64,000 nt of DNA from Trichodesmium sp050015995 (GCF_050015995.1 NZ_JBNHEP010000061.1:3261-67260); one strand, 5' to 3'. Shown: positions 33,711 through 43,125, numbered from the stretch's first letter. Notes: a model not told the origin generated them from the sequence alone. Made by a program: numbers and translations.

Positions 33711-35393
33711 TTAATTGTTCGAGGGAAGATGCTCCAGGTACTCTATTAGATCGCTCACCATTTTATCGATACCAAAAGAGCCTGGTAATTGCCGAGGTGG
33801 ATAGGCTTTAAAGGTCTCTAGGAATTGGCCTAAATATCCAATTGCTGGAGCGATCAAGAACATTCGGCGGATTAGCCAGTCATCGTAGTAGCTTGACTCA
33901 TGGGTTGCTTTCTCAAATGGATCGCGACGTAAGTTAATGATCCGAGGACCCCTTAAATTTACGTAGGGGTCAAACCAAACATCAAACCCTTCACCCTGCA
34001 TTTCACTAAATACCAGTTTCCAGTCTTTAAACCGGAGTGCCGATGGGAAACCGCCATCAGTCAAGTAGTAGAACTCATTACGAGGTGGTTGTACTTCTGA
34101 ACATTCTGGGTATCCTTGACAGGTTAGATAAGGCAAGAAGTTATAGCCATCAACATGAACCTTGTAAATCTCATCTCCAGCCTGATAGCCATTAAGAAGC
34201 TGCTCTTTGATGTCGTCCACACCAACTGCAGCCATCAGCGTTGGTAACATATCTTGATGAGAAACAATATCGTTGGAAACGACACCACTGGGAATATGAC
34301 CAGGCCACTTGATCATTGCCGGAACTCGGAAACCTCCTTCCCAAGTGGTGCCCTTTTCATTGCGGAAAGGAATCGTACCACCATCAGGCCAAGAAAATAA
34401 CTCAGCACCGTTGTCAGTAGTATAGATAACAATGGTGTTTTCAGTAACTCCCAGTTCGTCTAGCTTATTGAGAAGTTGACCCACATGACCATCGTGTTCC
34501 ACCATGCCGTCAGCGTAAACACCTTGTCCGGTCTTGCCTTTAGCGTCGTCCTTCAGGTAGGTAAAAATGTGATTGCGGGTGCTGTTAAACCAGACAAAGA
34601 ATGGATCTGTATTTCCGTTTTCATCTGGCTGAACAACCTCGTCTAGATATGCAAGGGTACGGTCAAGAATCTCATCATCTATGGTTTCCATCCGCTTTCT
34701 AGTCAGAGGACCGGTATCACAAACCCTTTGACCAAGACTCTCTTCATCTGTGACATCCTCTGATTGAGCTGGACATTGTTTAGTATTGTCTGCATAGCTG
34801 TGAAGGACACCCCGTGGACGAAACATATCAAAGAGAGGATATTCACCTAACTTTGGATAGTCTTCGTTTTCTGGTTCCTCCTCAGCATTAAGGTGATAGA
34901 GGTTCCCAAAGAACTCATCGAAACCATGAGCAGTGGGTAGAAACTTATCTAAGTCACCCAAATGATTTTTACCGAATTGAGCAGTTTTGTAGCCCATTGG
35001 CTTTAGTAGTTCTGCCAAGGTTGGGTCTTCTGGCTGTAATCCTTCTTTTGAACCAGGTACTCCAATCTTGGTTAAACCCGTGCGTCCAGGACTCTGACCA
35101 GTGATAAAAGCAGAACGACCAGCGGTACAACTCTGTTCACCGTAGAAGTCAGTGAAAAGTATGCCATCATTGGCAATACTGTCTATGTTAGGTGTTTTGT
35201 AGCCCATCATGCCTCGGTTGTAGGCACTAATGTTAAACCAGCCGATGTCATCTCCCATGATGACAAGGATGTTGGGTTTAGTAGTCGTCTCTTGGGCAAA
35301 AGCTGGGGCTGTTTGGAACCAAGGGACCATTCCCGTAAGGAAAAATATGAGGGAGGTCGCGATCGCGATTCCCTTCTTGATAACTTGTTTCAT
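33711..35393 (-). CDS. Exported arylsulfatase
   Basis: A 560-residue sulfatase. Residues 1-34 are a signal peptide (basic start, hydrophobic core, APAFAQ). The metal-binding start KPNILVIMGDDIGW and the modification motif CTAGR (Cys89-Arg93, C-x-A-x-R) are clear; VIYTTDNGAE supplies the second metal-binding region. Cys89 must become formylglycine, by the enzyme encoded just downstream. It would desulfate algal or host polysaccharides or small sulfate esters in the periplasm. An open frame extends 16 codons further up, but ATG 35393 gives the natural signal peptide. Confidence 0.9.
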   Translation of the reverse strand: MKQVIKKGIAIATSLIFFLTGMVPWFQTAPAFAQETTTKPNILVIMGDDIGWFNISAYNRGMMGYKTPNIDSIANDGILFTDFYGEQSCTAGRSAFITGQSPGRTGLTKIGVPGSKEGLQPEDPTLAELLKPMGYKTAQFGKNHLGDLDKFLPTAHGFDEFFGNLYHLNAEEEPENEDYPKLGEYPLFDMFRPRGVLHSYADNTKQCPAQSEDVTDEESLGQRVCDTGPLTRKRMETIDDEILDRTLAYLDEVVQPDENGNTDPFFVWFNSTRNHIFTYLKDDAKGKTGQGVYADGMVEHDGHVGQLLNKLDELGVTENTIVIYTTDNGAELFSWPDGGTIPFRNEKGTTWEGGFRVPAMIKWPGHIPSGVVSNDIVSHQDMLPTLMAAVGVDDIKEQLLNGYQAGDEIYKVHVDGYNFLPYLTCQGYPECSEVQPPRNEFYYLTDGGFPSALRFKDWKLVFSEMQGEGFDVWFDPYVNLRGPRIINLRRDPFEKATHESSYYDDWLIRRMFLIAPAIGYLGQFLETFKAYPPRQLPGSFGIDKMVSDLIEYLEHLPSNN

Positions 35394-35780
35394 AAAACCA
35401 AAAACTTGTTGATGGACAGAGATTAATAGAATTAAGGCCACATCCCAAAGTTGCTTAGAGCCTTGGGGCAGATAGTAATGATCGAAAATTAGCTAGCGTC
35501 AGCAGCATCAAGATTAATCAAAGCGGGTGGCTTCGACCACTGCGACAATGCTTGGTAGCCCGGTAAGTACAGGCTTAGGAGGGGGGATACTTGTCAATGG
35601 CCATTTTATGGCTCGTTGTATGAAAATCAACTCCTTAACAAAAATCAAATTCGTGACTTTCGTGTTCAACTTTAGTGGTAATCTCATTCTTTGAACATTC
35701 AAAAATTCCCACTTTTTGAATCATAAAAATTAAAAAACTAATTCTAGCAAAGTATTGAATTTGTTTATATATTTGAGGTT
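35394..35780. other. Intergenic region between divergent sulfatase and AraC genes
   Basis: Should contain both promoters. The operator of the FGE and HAD modules is not present here. CATTTTATGG and GCCAATGGCC-like short repeats were seen around 35595-35615. No further gene is supported. Confidence 0.4.
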
Positions 35781-36785
35781 ATGAGTGTAAAACAGAATAA
35801 AATTGACCAGTATAAATCTGGGAGAAGCAATCATCAGATTGTCTACAAATCCTTTACAGATGTGGATGGTTTCAAAGAGTTTGTTGCTTATCGTCGGCTA
35901 GAAATTATACAACTTAGTCCTGGTTCTTTCCAAGCTAGTTTTTTGTCAATTAAGGTTGGCAACTTATCTTTCGTATATAATCAGGTGAACCAACAGGTTC
36001 AAGCTTGTGGTGATCCTCTAAAGGGATGCATCTCTTTTGCGGTACTTTGGTCTGAGAATGAAAAGGAATATTACTCCTTCCATCACCCAATTGAGCCTCA
36101 AAGGATTCTTTTTGGTTTCAATAACAGGGAAGCACACTCAATATATCCTCAAGGTACAATAATGACAGAAATTGTCATGCCTGTTCAAACTTTTGATACT
36201 TATGCAGACCAACTACAACGCTACGATCTAGACAATAATTTCCGGAGTAGAAATTGTGTAAATTTATTACCCGCTGGGATAAAAGAAATTAAAGATTATC
36301 TGAAACAACTTTTGTGGTTAGCAGTACACAAACCGAATTGGTTACAACAACCTCATATTGAAAAACTCGTTGCGGATGATTTATTGCCTTTGTTGATTAG
36401 TCATATTCCTATTAATTGGAATTCCAAGGGTTTCCTCAAACCTTCCCGACAAGCTAAGTTGATTGCCAAAGCAGAGCAAGAAATGTTAGCCAGTTTTGAA
36501 GAACCTCTCACCTTAAGACAACTAGCTCAAAATTTGGAGTCTAGTAGTTCTGCGTTATCCCGTGGTTTTAAGGAGTTATTTGGCATGAGTCCGATGCGCT
36601 ATCTCAAGGTGCGAAGACTCAATGCATTACGACAACACCTGAAGGCAAGCGATCCGGAGAACTCTAGTATAACTATGCTTGCAGGTCAATTTGGGTTCTG
36701 GAGTGCAGGTCATTTTGCTAGAGATTATAGAGCTATGTTTGGAGAGTTGCCTTCAGAGACGTTGGGAAAGACTGCAAAAATTTAG
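35781..36785 (+). CDS. AraC-family transcriptional regulator
   Basis: A 334-residue regulator. The C-terminal 100 residues contain two helix-turn-helix units: LTLRQLAQNLESSSSALSRG with FKELFGMSPMRYLKVRRLNA, and ITMLAGQFGFWSAGHFARDY. The N-terminal 220 residues are a sensing domain of the large, poorly defined type. It is divergent from the sulfatase gene and convergent with the HAD gene, so it probably controls the sulfatase/FGE/HAD set. A copy of its 3' end survives at 38206-38268. Confidence 0.88.
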   Translation: MSVKQNKIDQYKSGRSNHQIVYKSFTDVDGFKEFVAYRRLEIIQLSPGSFQASFLSIKVGNLSFVYNQVNQQVQACGDPLKGCISFAVLWSENEKEYYSFHHPIEPQRILFGFNNREAHSIYPQGTIMTEIVMPVQTFDTYADQLQRYDLDNNFRSRNCVNLLPAGIKEIKDYLKQLLWLAVHKPNWLQQPHIEKLVADDLLPLLISHIPINWNSKGFLKPSRQAKLIAKAEQEMLASFEEPLTLRQLAQNLESSSSALSRGFKELFGMSPMRYLKVRRLNALRQHLKASDPENSSITMLAGQFGFWSAGHFARDYRAMFGELPSETLGKTAKI

Positions 36786-36935
36786 TTTGGGTGTTTGTAG
36801 AAACCGGGTTTATCGAGGAAGCTTGGTGGTTTGAGAGACAATAATCAAACAATAAACCCGGTTTCAAAGTTTGTTTGCCTAAGTCATGTTGTTATCAGGT
36901 GAGCAATCCCCACCCTACTAACTACTGACTAAAAT

Positions 36936-37919
36936 TTAGTTACACGTTGGAGGGTCTCTTTGTGGGTCTGACTCAAAAATAGTCTTGAAATCGTTTTGCA
37001 TACTGACTACGATCCAATTCTCACGATCTTGAGCTGTATAGAGAGATTCATTATCAAGTACTAAATCATAACCTTTGAGCTGAATGTTTGTAGGGTCGTC
37101 ATTGTATTGATATTCTCTCAGACAGTCATCGTGATTAATGAGTACGATCAAAGATTTATCAACCCCAGCATCAGTGTATTGAAACATTTCAAAATCACCG
37201 CTAGAGTTACCCACTGCGATAATAGGTCGTTTGCCAATATGATTTTGAATCCCTACTGGTTTACCCTCTCGATCGTTATAGTGAGCTAGCTCCTGATGAC
37301 CCTGTATTGCTTCTAAAAAATCGGTATCACGTTTGACGTTTCCTCCAAACTCTCCATCGAAGCTTGTTTTGACGGCAGTACCAATCACTTGTTCAGGGGG
37401 AATACCATAAGCTTCCTCAGAAAAGGAACGGATAAAATCAATATCACCTCCAGAACAAATATAGACTTTGAAGCCGTTAGCTTTGAGGTATTTAACTAAG
37501 TCAATCACAGGTTTATAGACGAGTTGTCTATATGGAACATCAAAATCTTCCTGATTTTCTTCATAGACAAATTGACGAGCTTTTTCTATATACTCATCTG
37601 TTGTTAATCCAACAGAACTTCCATTTTCTTCTATAAACTGAATTTGGAAATACTCAGGTTTTTCAGACCACAAAGTTCCATCGTTATCAAAAACAGCAAT
37701 ACGATCTTTTGGTTTAACATAGTCATCGCCGTGAGTAGTTACTCTTTCCACAAAGTCTACGATATCTTGTATCTTGCCATTCTCATCCCAAGAATTTAAG
37801 TAGTATTCACCAGCAGCATTAGCCGGAAGACAACCTAAAGTACCGCCTAAACAAAAGATTGAGAGCAGAACCGAAAGAAAAAATCTGATAGTTTTTCTGT
37901 TGATATTGGGAAAATTCAT
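36936..37919 (-). CDS. Exported HAD-superfamily phosphatase-like hydrolase
   Basis: A 327-residue protein with a signal peptide (residues 1-36, ending ANAAG) and a HAD fold: nucleophile motif I FDNDGTLW, motif II YICSGGD, and motif III/IV IIAVGNSSGDFEMFQYTDAG. Related proteins act on phosphate monoesters such as phosphoserine; here an exported scavenging phosphatase is likely. ATG 37919 is preferred over a TTG two codons upstream. Its promoter module (38007-38044) is a copy of that of the formylglycine-generating enzyme. Confidence 0.82.
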   Translation of the reverse strand: MNFPNINRKTIRFFLSVLLSIFCLGGTLGCLPANAAGEYYLNSWDENGKIQDIVDFVERVTTHGDDYVKPKDRIAVFDNDGTLWSEKPEYFQIQFIEENGSSVGLTTDEYIEKARQFVYEENQEDFDVPYRQLVYKPVIDLVKYLKANGFKVYICSGGDIDFIRSFSEEAYGIPPEQVIGTAVKTSFDGEFGGNVKRDTDFLEAIQGHQELAHYNDREGKPVGIQNHIGKRPIIAVGNSSGDFEMFQYTDAGVDKSLIVLINHDDCLREYQYNDDPTNIQLKGYDLVLDNESLYTAQDRENWIVVSMQNDFKTIFESDPQRDPPTCN

Positions 37920-37957
37920 CGTCAATTTAAACTTCTAGAAAATAGGTCAAATTGTTG

Positions 37958-38098
37958 TTAACAGAAATAGGAGGATCTATTTTCAACAATAGTCTTTATA
38001 AAGATCCTCCTAAATTCTACTTATGTGTACACCGTAGTGTAATCAGGGAATTAAGACCGCCGTCAATTTTAATTCCCTGAGAAATCATTGATTAGAAT
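37958..38098 (-). promoter_or_regulatory. Promoter-operator-leader hairpin module, copy 2 (HAD gene)
   Basis: On the minus strand: -35 TTACAC (38042-38037), spacer 17, -10 TAGAAT (38019-38014), with the inverted repeat TTACACT-AC-GGTGTACA over the -35 (38027-38042). The leader then forms a perfect 11-bp stem TAGGAGGATCT / AGATCCTCCTA (38013 to about 37969), which buries an AGGAGG. Same order and spacing as 33558-33697. Confidence 0.7.
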
Positions 38099-38205
38099 TG
38101 AAACCAATGTTAGAGGCAATATTTTTTTGCCAAAACTAAGCAGCAATAGATACTACCTATAGCATAATTTTTGATCTAATCCTGAGCGTTGTCAACAATC
38201 GAAAA

Positions 38206-38268
38206 GATTACAAAGCTATTTTTGGAGAGTTACCTTCAGAGACATTGCGAAAGACTGCAAAAGTTTAG
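38206..38268 (+). pseudogene. 3' remnant of a second araC gene
   Basis: The frame DYKAIFGELPSETLRKTAKV followed by TAG matches the last 20 codons of the intact AraC gene (36723-36785) with few changes, and similarity continues past the stop (TTTGGGTGT). This is a left-over of a duplication. Confidence 0.8.
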
Positions 38269-38339
38269 TTTGGGTGTAGATGGATAAAATATCTCTGGAA
38301 GTTATATCATACCCGATTCAATACTAAAGAGCTTCTAGA

Positions 38340-38605
38340 CTAAAATTATGGGTAAAAACCTAACTCCCCAACCCCACAACTATCCCTCCTTACCCCCCTT
38401 TGAAAGGGGGGATGAGAGGGGAAGAAGGGAAGGGGGGGTATTTCTCCCCTCTCCTTGCAGGAGAGGGGTTGGGGGAGAGGTCTTCCGGGTTGCTCGCTCC
38501 TTACCCACATTTTCAACCTAGACATCCTACTACTTTGGTCTACCGAAATCAAAACTACTGTAATTTGGTATTATCTAATTACAGAGATATATCAATTACC
38601 CCAAG
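38340..38605. other. Spacer with C/G-rich hairpin repeats
   Basis: Two strong palindromes, around CCCCCCTTTGAAAGGGGGG (38394-38412) and CTCTCCTTGCAGGAGAG (38449-38466), in a region of CCCCAACCCC-type sequence. These are typical small dispersed cyanobacterial repeats. No gene is supported. Confidence 0.5.
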
Positions 38606-40381
38606 ATGATTAACCTTAATACCCAAGAAAACTATTATCGTAAATTAGCAATTTTATTCACAGTTATTTTAATATTTTTCCTTAGTGCTTGTAGACCAGC
38701 ACCATCAAATTATCAATCTCGTCTAGTAGTTTCCACCCCAAGCGATGCCTCTACTTTTAACTATCCATTAAATCAGTCAGCATATAGTGTTTTTGGTTAT
38801 ATTTATGACGGCTTAATTATTGAAAATGGTGTAACAGGAGAATTAGAACCAGCATTAGCTGAATCCTGGGAAGTTTCCGAAGATGGACAAACAATAGTTA
38901 TTACTTTAAAAGAAAATTTGAAGTGGTCAGATGGAGAACCTTTAACTGTTGATGATGTGGTATTTTCTTACAACGAAATATATCTCAATGATAAAATTCC
39001 TAGCAGTTTTAAAGACATTCTCAGAGTCGGTCAAAGTGGTGCTTTACCAACAGTAAAAAAAGTCGATAATCTCCGTGTAGAATTTTCTACACCTGAACCT
39101 TTTGCTCCTTTTTTAAGATATGCGGGAGGATTACCTATTTTACCTGCTCATCCTTTAAAAGAATCAGTTCGTACTACTAACTCGGAAGGAGAATTAAACT
39201 ATCTGACAAAATGGGGAACTGATACCCCAGTCACAGAAATTGTTGGTAATGGTATGTATCGCATCAAAAGTTATACTCCAAATCAACGAATTATTTTAGA
39301 AAAAAATCCTTTTTACTGGCGTAAAGATGACGAGGGAAATAATCTACCTTATATTGAAAATATTGTCTGGCAAGTAATCGAAAATACAGATAACCAACTA
39401 TTAAATTTTCGTTCTGGAGAACTAGATTCAATTAGATTAGTAGCAGAAATGTATCCTCTGCTGAAACGAGAAGAACAACGAGGCAAATATACTATATATA
39501 ATGGTGGTCCGACACCTGCTTCTAGCTTTATTTGTTTTAATATAAATGAGGCAAAAAATTCCCAAGGTAAACCATTTGTAGACCCGATTAAATCTCGATG
39601 GTTTAATAATAAAGCCTTTCGGCAAGCGATCGCTTATGGGATTAATAGAGAGGCAATGACAAATAATATATACCGTGGATTAGGTGCGCCTCAGTATTCA
39701 CCAATTCCTGTTACAAGTCCTTTCTATTTATCCCCAGAAGAAGGTTTGAAAATTTATAATTATGATCCGGAAAAAGCCAAAAAACTTTTGCTTAGTGCTG
39801 GTTTTAAATACAATCAAAATGGTGAATTATTAGATAGTGAAGGTAACAAAGTAGAATTTACTTTACTATCAAGTGCGGGTAGGAAAGTCAGAGAACAAAT
39901 GGCAACGCAAATCAATCAAGATTTGGGGAAATTAGGTATTAAAATAAATATGCAATTTCTCAGCTTTAATACTTATGTCAGAAAACTCTCTTTATCTAGA
40001 GATTGGGATGCTTATCTGGGAGGTTTTACAGGAGGAAGTATTGAACCTCATGGTGGTTATAATATCTGGTCTGTCAATGGTAGATTACATACTTTTAATC
40101 AAGGACCGCAACCGGGAGAGGAAAAAATAGAAGGGTGGAAAGTAAATGATTGGGAACAAGAAATAGACGATCTTTATATTAAAGCATCTCAGGTATTAGA
40201 TGAAGATAAACGGAAAGAATTTTATGGTCAAGCACAACAAATTATTGCTGAAGAATTACCTTTTATTTATATGGTAAATCCTCTAGAATTTGATGCTATT
40301 CGTGACCGGATTAAAGGGATTAATTATACTGAGCTAAGTGGTGGTTTCTGGAATTTATATGAACTGAAAATTTCTGATTAA
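38606..40381 (+). CDS. Peptide/opine-type ABC transporter substrate-binding lipoprotein
   Basis: A 591-residue SBP_bac_5 family protein. The N-terminus has a hydrophobic stretch and a lipobox LSAC (Cys at about 29), so it is a lipoprotein. The family shows in VVSTPSDASTFNYPLNQSA, LAESWEVSEDGQTIVITLKE, the WSDGEPLTVDDVVFSY signature, and ending INYTELSGGFWNLYELK. It binds oligopeptides or similar cargo for an ABC importer. No permease or ATPase gene is adjacent, which is common in cyanobacteria. Confidence 0.9.
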   Translation: MINLNTQENYYRKLAILFTVILIFFLSACRPAPSNYQSRLVVSTPSDASTFNYPLNQSAYSVFGYIYDGLIIENGVTGELEPALAESWEVSEDGQTIVITLKENLKWSDGEPLTVDDVVFSYNEIYLNDKIPSSFKDILRVGQSGALPTVKKVDNLRVEFSTPEPFAPFLRYAGGLPILPAHPLKESVRTTNSEGELNYLTKWGTDTPVTEIVGNGMYRIKSYTPNQRIILEKNPFYWRKDDEGNNLPYIENIVWQVIENTDNQLLNFRSGELDSIRLVAEMYPLLKREEQRGKYTIYNGGPTPASSFICFNINEAKNSQGKPFVDPIKSRWFNNKAFRQAIAYGINREAMTNNIYRGLGAPQYSPIPVTSPFYLSPEEGLKIYNYDPEKAKKLLLSAGFKYNQNGELLDSEGNKVEFTLLSSAGRKVREQMATQINQDLGKLGIKINMQFLSFNTYVRKLSLSRDWDAYLGGFTGGSIEPHGGYNIWSVNGRLHTFNQGPQPGEEKIEGWKVNDWEQEIDDLYIKASQVLDEDKRKEFYGQAQQIIAEELPFIYMVNPLEFDAIRDRIKGINYTELSGGFWNLYELKISD

Positions 40382-40883
40382 TTGCTCACACAGATTATGA
40401 CACGGATATGCGGATTAAGAGTTTAGCTAGTAGGGTGCATTTTGCTGCGCAACATGAAAAGGCGCTTACCACAAACTACTATTGAACTGTCAAAAATTAC
40501 ATGGCGCCGTAAGGTACCTTTAGTATCTATCCCAAATATTTCGGTGCGTTACGCTTCGCTAACGCACCCTACTGGACTGACTTTAGTATCTATCCCAAAT
40601 ATTTCGGTGCGTTACGCTTCGCTAACGCACCCTACTAGACTGTTTCATCTTAAATGTTGCAATAGATGTAGGTTGGGTTGAGGGACGAAACCCAACAACA
40701 ATCTTTCTCCCCTACTCCCCCACTCCCCTACTCCCTAATGCACTATTTTAGGTGAAACAGTCCACTAGACTAACATCGACCTCCCACAAACCCTGTTTCT
40801 CATAACAGGATATTATGTATAGTTAGGTACACTACTTGTAAATTAGAAAATTTTTTCAATTATTAGTTTGATTATTTAAAAAT
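40382..40883. other. Spacer with tandem palindrome repeat
   Basis: Holds the 63-bp tandem duplication described separately, a GTAGGTTGGGTTGAGGGACGAAACCC-like repeat around 40670-40697 and a MITE B-like end (CTAATGCACTATTTTAGGTG, 40735 on). No gene is supported. Confidence 0.5.
40518..40643. repeat. 63-bp tandem duplication containing a hairpin
   Basis: Two head-to-tail units (40518-40580 and 40581-40643), almost identical. Each contains GGTGCGTTACG-CTT-CGCTAACGCACC, a strong palindrome also related to the ends of the element at 16940. Confidence 0.9.
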
Positions 40884-41657
40884 ATGAAACCTGAAGCTTT
40901 AGAGCAGTTATTAAAAGGAGTTGCTACAGGAGATATAACTCCAGAGTCAGCCTTAGAAAAACTCAAAAATTTTGACTTTGAAACTGTTGAAGATTTTGCC
41001 AAAATAGACCACCATAGAAATATCAGAACAGGTTTTCCTGAAGTCATCTGGGGACCGGGAAAAAAGCCAGAACAAATTGTCAAAATTATGGAGGTAATGA
41101 GGAAAAAAAATCCTGTAGTAATGGCGACAAGAATTGAACCAGAAGTTTATGAAAAGTTGCAAGATAAAATTTCCGATCTTTATTACTATGAGGAGGCAAA
41201 AATTTGTGCAATTGTATCAGATTCTCCTACTCCAAAACACAAAGGTATAATTACAATATTAAGTGCAGGTACTGCCGATTTACCAGTAGCAGAAGAAGCA
41301 GCAGTTACGGCAACTCTTTGTGGTTTTTCAGTAAAGCGTCTTTGGGATGTAGGAGTAGCAGGAATTCACAGATTATTAAGTAATAAACATTTAATTGCAG
41401 AAGCAGATGTATTAATTGTAGTAGCAGGAATGGAAGGTGCTTTACCAAGTGTAGTAGCAGGTTTAGCAGATTCTCCTGTTATTGCAGTACCTACAAGTGT
41501 GGGTTATGGTGCTAATTTTAATGGTTTAGCTCCCCTATTAACAATGTTAAATTCTTGTGCGCCAGGAATAGGTGTTGTAAATATTGATAATGGTTTTGGG
41601 GCAGCTATTTTGGCAGGACAAATTATTAGAATGGGTGAAAAGTTAGCAAGGGAGTAG
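40884..41657 (+). CDS. larB: Nickel pincer cofactor biosynthesis protein LarB
   Basis: A 257-residue LarB protein. The N-terminal helical part (LEQLLKGVATGDITPESAL) and the DHHRNIRTGFPEVIWGPGK segment are LarB-specific; the C-terminal half is a PurE-like domain (VSDSPTPKHKGI..LSAGTADLPVAEEA, GMEGALPSVVAGL). LarB carboxylates and hydrolyses nicotinic acid adenine dinucleotide to begin synthesis of the nickel-pincer cofactor of lactate racemase-type enzymes. larC and larE are not in the window. Confidence 0.93.
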   Translation: MKPEALEQLLKGVATGDITPESALEKLKNFDFETVEDFAKIDHHRNIRTGFPEVIWGPGKKPEQIVKIMEVMRKKNPVVMATRIEPEVYEKLQDKISDLYYYEEAKICAIVSDSPTPKHKGIITILSAGTADLPVAEEAAVTATLCGFSVKRLWDVGVAGIHRLLSNKHLIAEADVLIVVAGMEGALPSVVAGLADSPVIAVPTSVGYGANFNGLAPLLTMLNSCAPGIGVVNIDNGFGAAILAGQIIRMGEKLARE

Positions 41658-41671
41658 GGGAGTAGGGGAGT

Positions 41672-41836
41672 TTTACAGGGGTAGGTTTTTAACAAAGGAG
41701 CGATCGCTCCCTTTGATTCAGTATAAAATCCTCAAAAAATGTACTTTTTTATACAATAAATACCTATAAACTCCCCCCTCTTCCCCCTCTCCCCACACTT
41801 CTTTTAGATCAAAGGTAAAAAACCTACCCCTGTGAA
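41672..41836. repeat. Inverted-repeat element (ACAGGGGTAGGTTTTT ends) after larB
   Basis: The left end (ACAGGGGTAGGTTTTTAAC, 41675-41693) and right end (GTAAAAAACCTACCCCTGT, about 41815-41833) are inverted copies of 19 bp with one mismatch. The 165-bp element contains a HIP1 palindrome GGAGCGATCGCTCC near its left end. It begins 15 bases after the larB stop and may serve as its terminator. Confidence 0.75.
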
Positions 41837-42071
41837 AGTAGGGGAGTGGGGGAGTAGGGAAGCAGGGGAGTAGGGGAGTAGGGGAGTAGGAGAGTAGGGG
41901 AGTAGGAGAGTAGAGAAAAAAAATATTAATTCGGTCATAATGTTGAGGGTTTGGAGACCAAACCACTACAATATGTTTAGCTTTCTTTTATATCCTGTCC
42001 GGATAATTAGTGATAAAAAAACTTTATCATCTTAATGATCTTCAAACTTCCTCCTCTTCTCTCCTGACTCT
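41837..42071. other. Repeat-filled spacer
   Basis: GGGGAGTA-type tandem units (41838-41915), a TTTGGAGACCAAA hairpin (about 41950-41964; the same hairpin occurs near 54330 and 55258) and one end of a family A MITE (ATATCCTGTCCGG, about 41990-42035) without a visible partner end. Confidence 0.6.
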
Positions 42072-42099
42072 GTAGGGACGTTGCATGCAACGTCCCTAC
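42072..42099. repeat. Perfect 28-bp palindrome
   Basis: GTAGGGACGTTGCA followed directly by its complement. It lies 17 bases beyond the stop of the pirin gene and may act as a terminator stem. It resembles a dispersed palindrome common in filamentous cyanobacteria. Confidence 0.85.
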
Positions 42100-42116
42100 C
42101 CCCTGATTCATCCCTA

Positions 42117-42854
42117 TTATGCCAAATCAAATAAAAGAATTTCTCCATTTGAATTAGTTGAAATAGAAACCTCTTTAATTTCACTTAAAGCAACACCATC
42201 ACCAGCTTTTAGAGATAACTTTTCATCAGTATCTACTTCAATATCTACTTCCCCACGAGCAACTTGTACCCATCCATAACGGTTAGCTGGAAAAGCATAA
42301 GAAATCCGATCTCCCTGTTTCAAAGCACCTGCAAATAAATCCACATCTTGATTAACTTTTAATGCTTCATCCCTACCATCTTTAGCAACAACTAAATTTA
42401 ATTTCCCAGAGTTTTTTGCTATATCAAAAGAACGTTGATTATATGTTGGTTTTAAACCCTTAGAATTTGGCTGTAGCCAAATTTGTAAAAAGTGAACATT
42501 TTCCGATCTTGAGTGGTTATATTCACTGTGCATAATTCCCGTCCCCGTACTCATGTGTTGTACGTCTCCTGGATAAAGCACACCACCTTTTCCAATACTA
42601 TCTCTATGTTCTAATGCTCCTGCTAAAACATAAGTAATAATTTCCATATCTCGGTGTCCATGAGTTCCGAAACCATCACCAGGAGTAACTCTATCTTCAT
42701 TAATTACTCTTAGGGAACGAAACCCCATATATTCACGGTCAAAATAGCCTGCAAAAGAAAATGTATGATGAGTATTGAGCCAACCATAATTTGCGTGTCC
42801 TCTTGCTTCAGCTTTTCGTACTTTAACTTTTTCAACTTGTTGTAATTGAGACAT
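42117..42854 (-). CDS. Pirin-family bicupin (YhhW-like)
   Basis: A 245-residue pirin protein. The N-terminal cupin has the metal-binding motifs THHTFSFAGYF, GFGTHGHRDMEI and HMSTGTGIMHSE (three His and one Glu). Some members oxidise quercetin; others act as redox-sensitive cofactors. It is divergent from an HxlR regulator 460 bases away, a pairing often seen in electrophile or quinone stress responses. Confidence 0.92.
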   Translation of the reverse strand: MSQLQQVEKVKVRKAEARGHANYGWLNTHHTFSFAGYFDREYMGFRSLRVINEDRVTPGDGFGTHGHRDMEIITYVLAGALEHRDSIGKGGVLYPGDVQHMSTGTGIMHSEYNHSRSENVHFLQIWLQPNSKGLKPTYNQRSFDIAKNSGKLNLVVAKDGRDEALKVNQDVDLFAGALKQGDRISYAFPANRYGWVQVARGEVDIEVDTDEKLSLKAGDGVALSEIKEVSISTNSNGEILLFDLA

Positions 42855-43125
42855 TATTATTAACTCCTGTTATAAAATTTGATTTTTTTTTGCCTGGATT
42901 AAATTTGATTTACTTGTGTTAATTTTAACTAAAAAAAATTGATAACTAGGTACAGTTTATGAGATTATTTAATGATTTATATTCTTTATTCCAACTCCAG
43001 TCTTCCTTACTTCTACCATTTGTAAAAAAAATTTATCGTGCTTGGTATAACAGGTTCACTCATAGTGTTTTTCTTTCTTGATTTTCATCTATCTCTGGGT
43101 ACAAAATCTATTAAATTTAGACTTT

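Noticed and set aside
35514..35702. Minus-strand frame of 62 codons upstream of the sulfatase gene
   Set aside because: No ribosome-binding site, no recognisable motif, and it lies in the expected promoter region.
40442..40681. Open frame of 79 codons
   Set aside because: It is formed by the 63-bp tandem repeat, with the same peptide twice; no ribosome-binding site or known domain.
41718..41966. Open frame rich in Pro/Leu/Ser
   Set aside because: It runs through GGGGAGTA tandem repeats and an inverted-repeat element.
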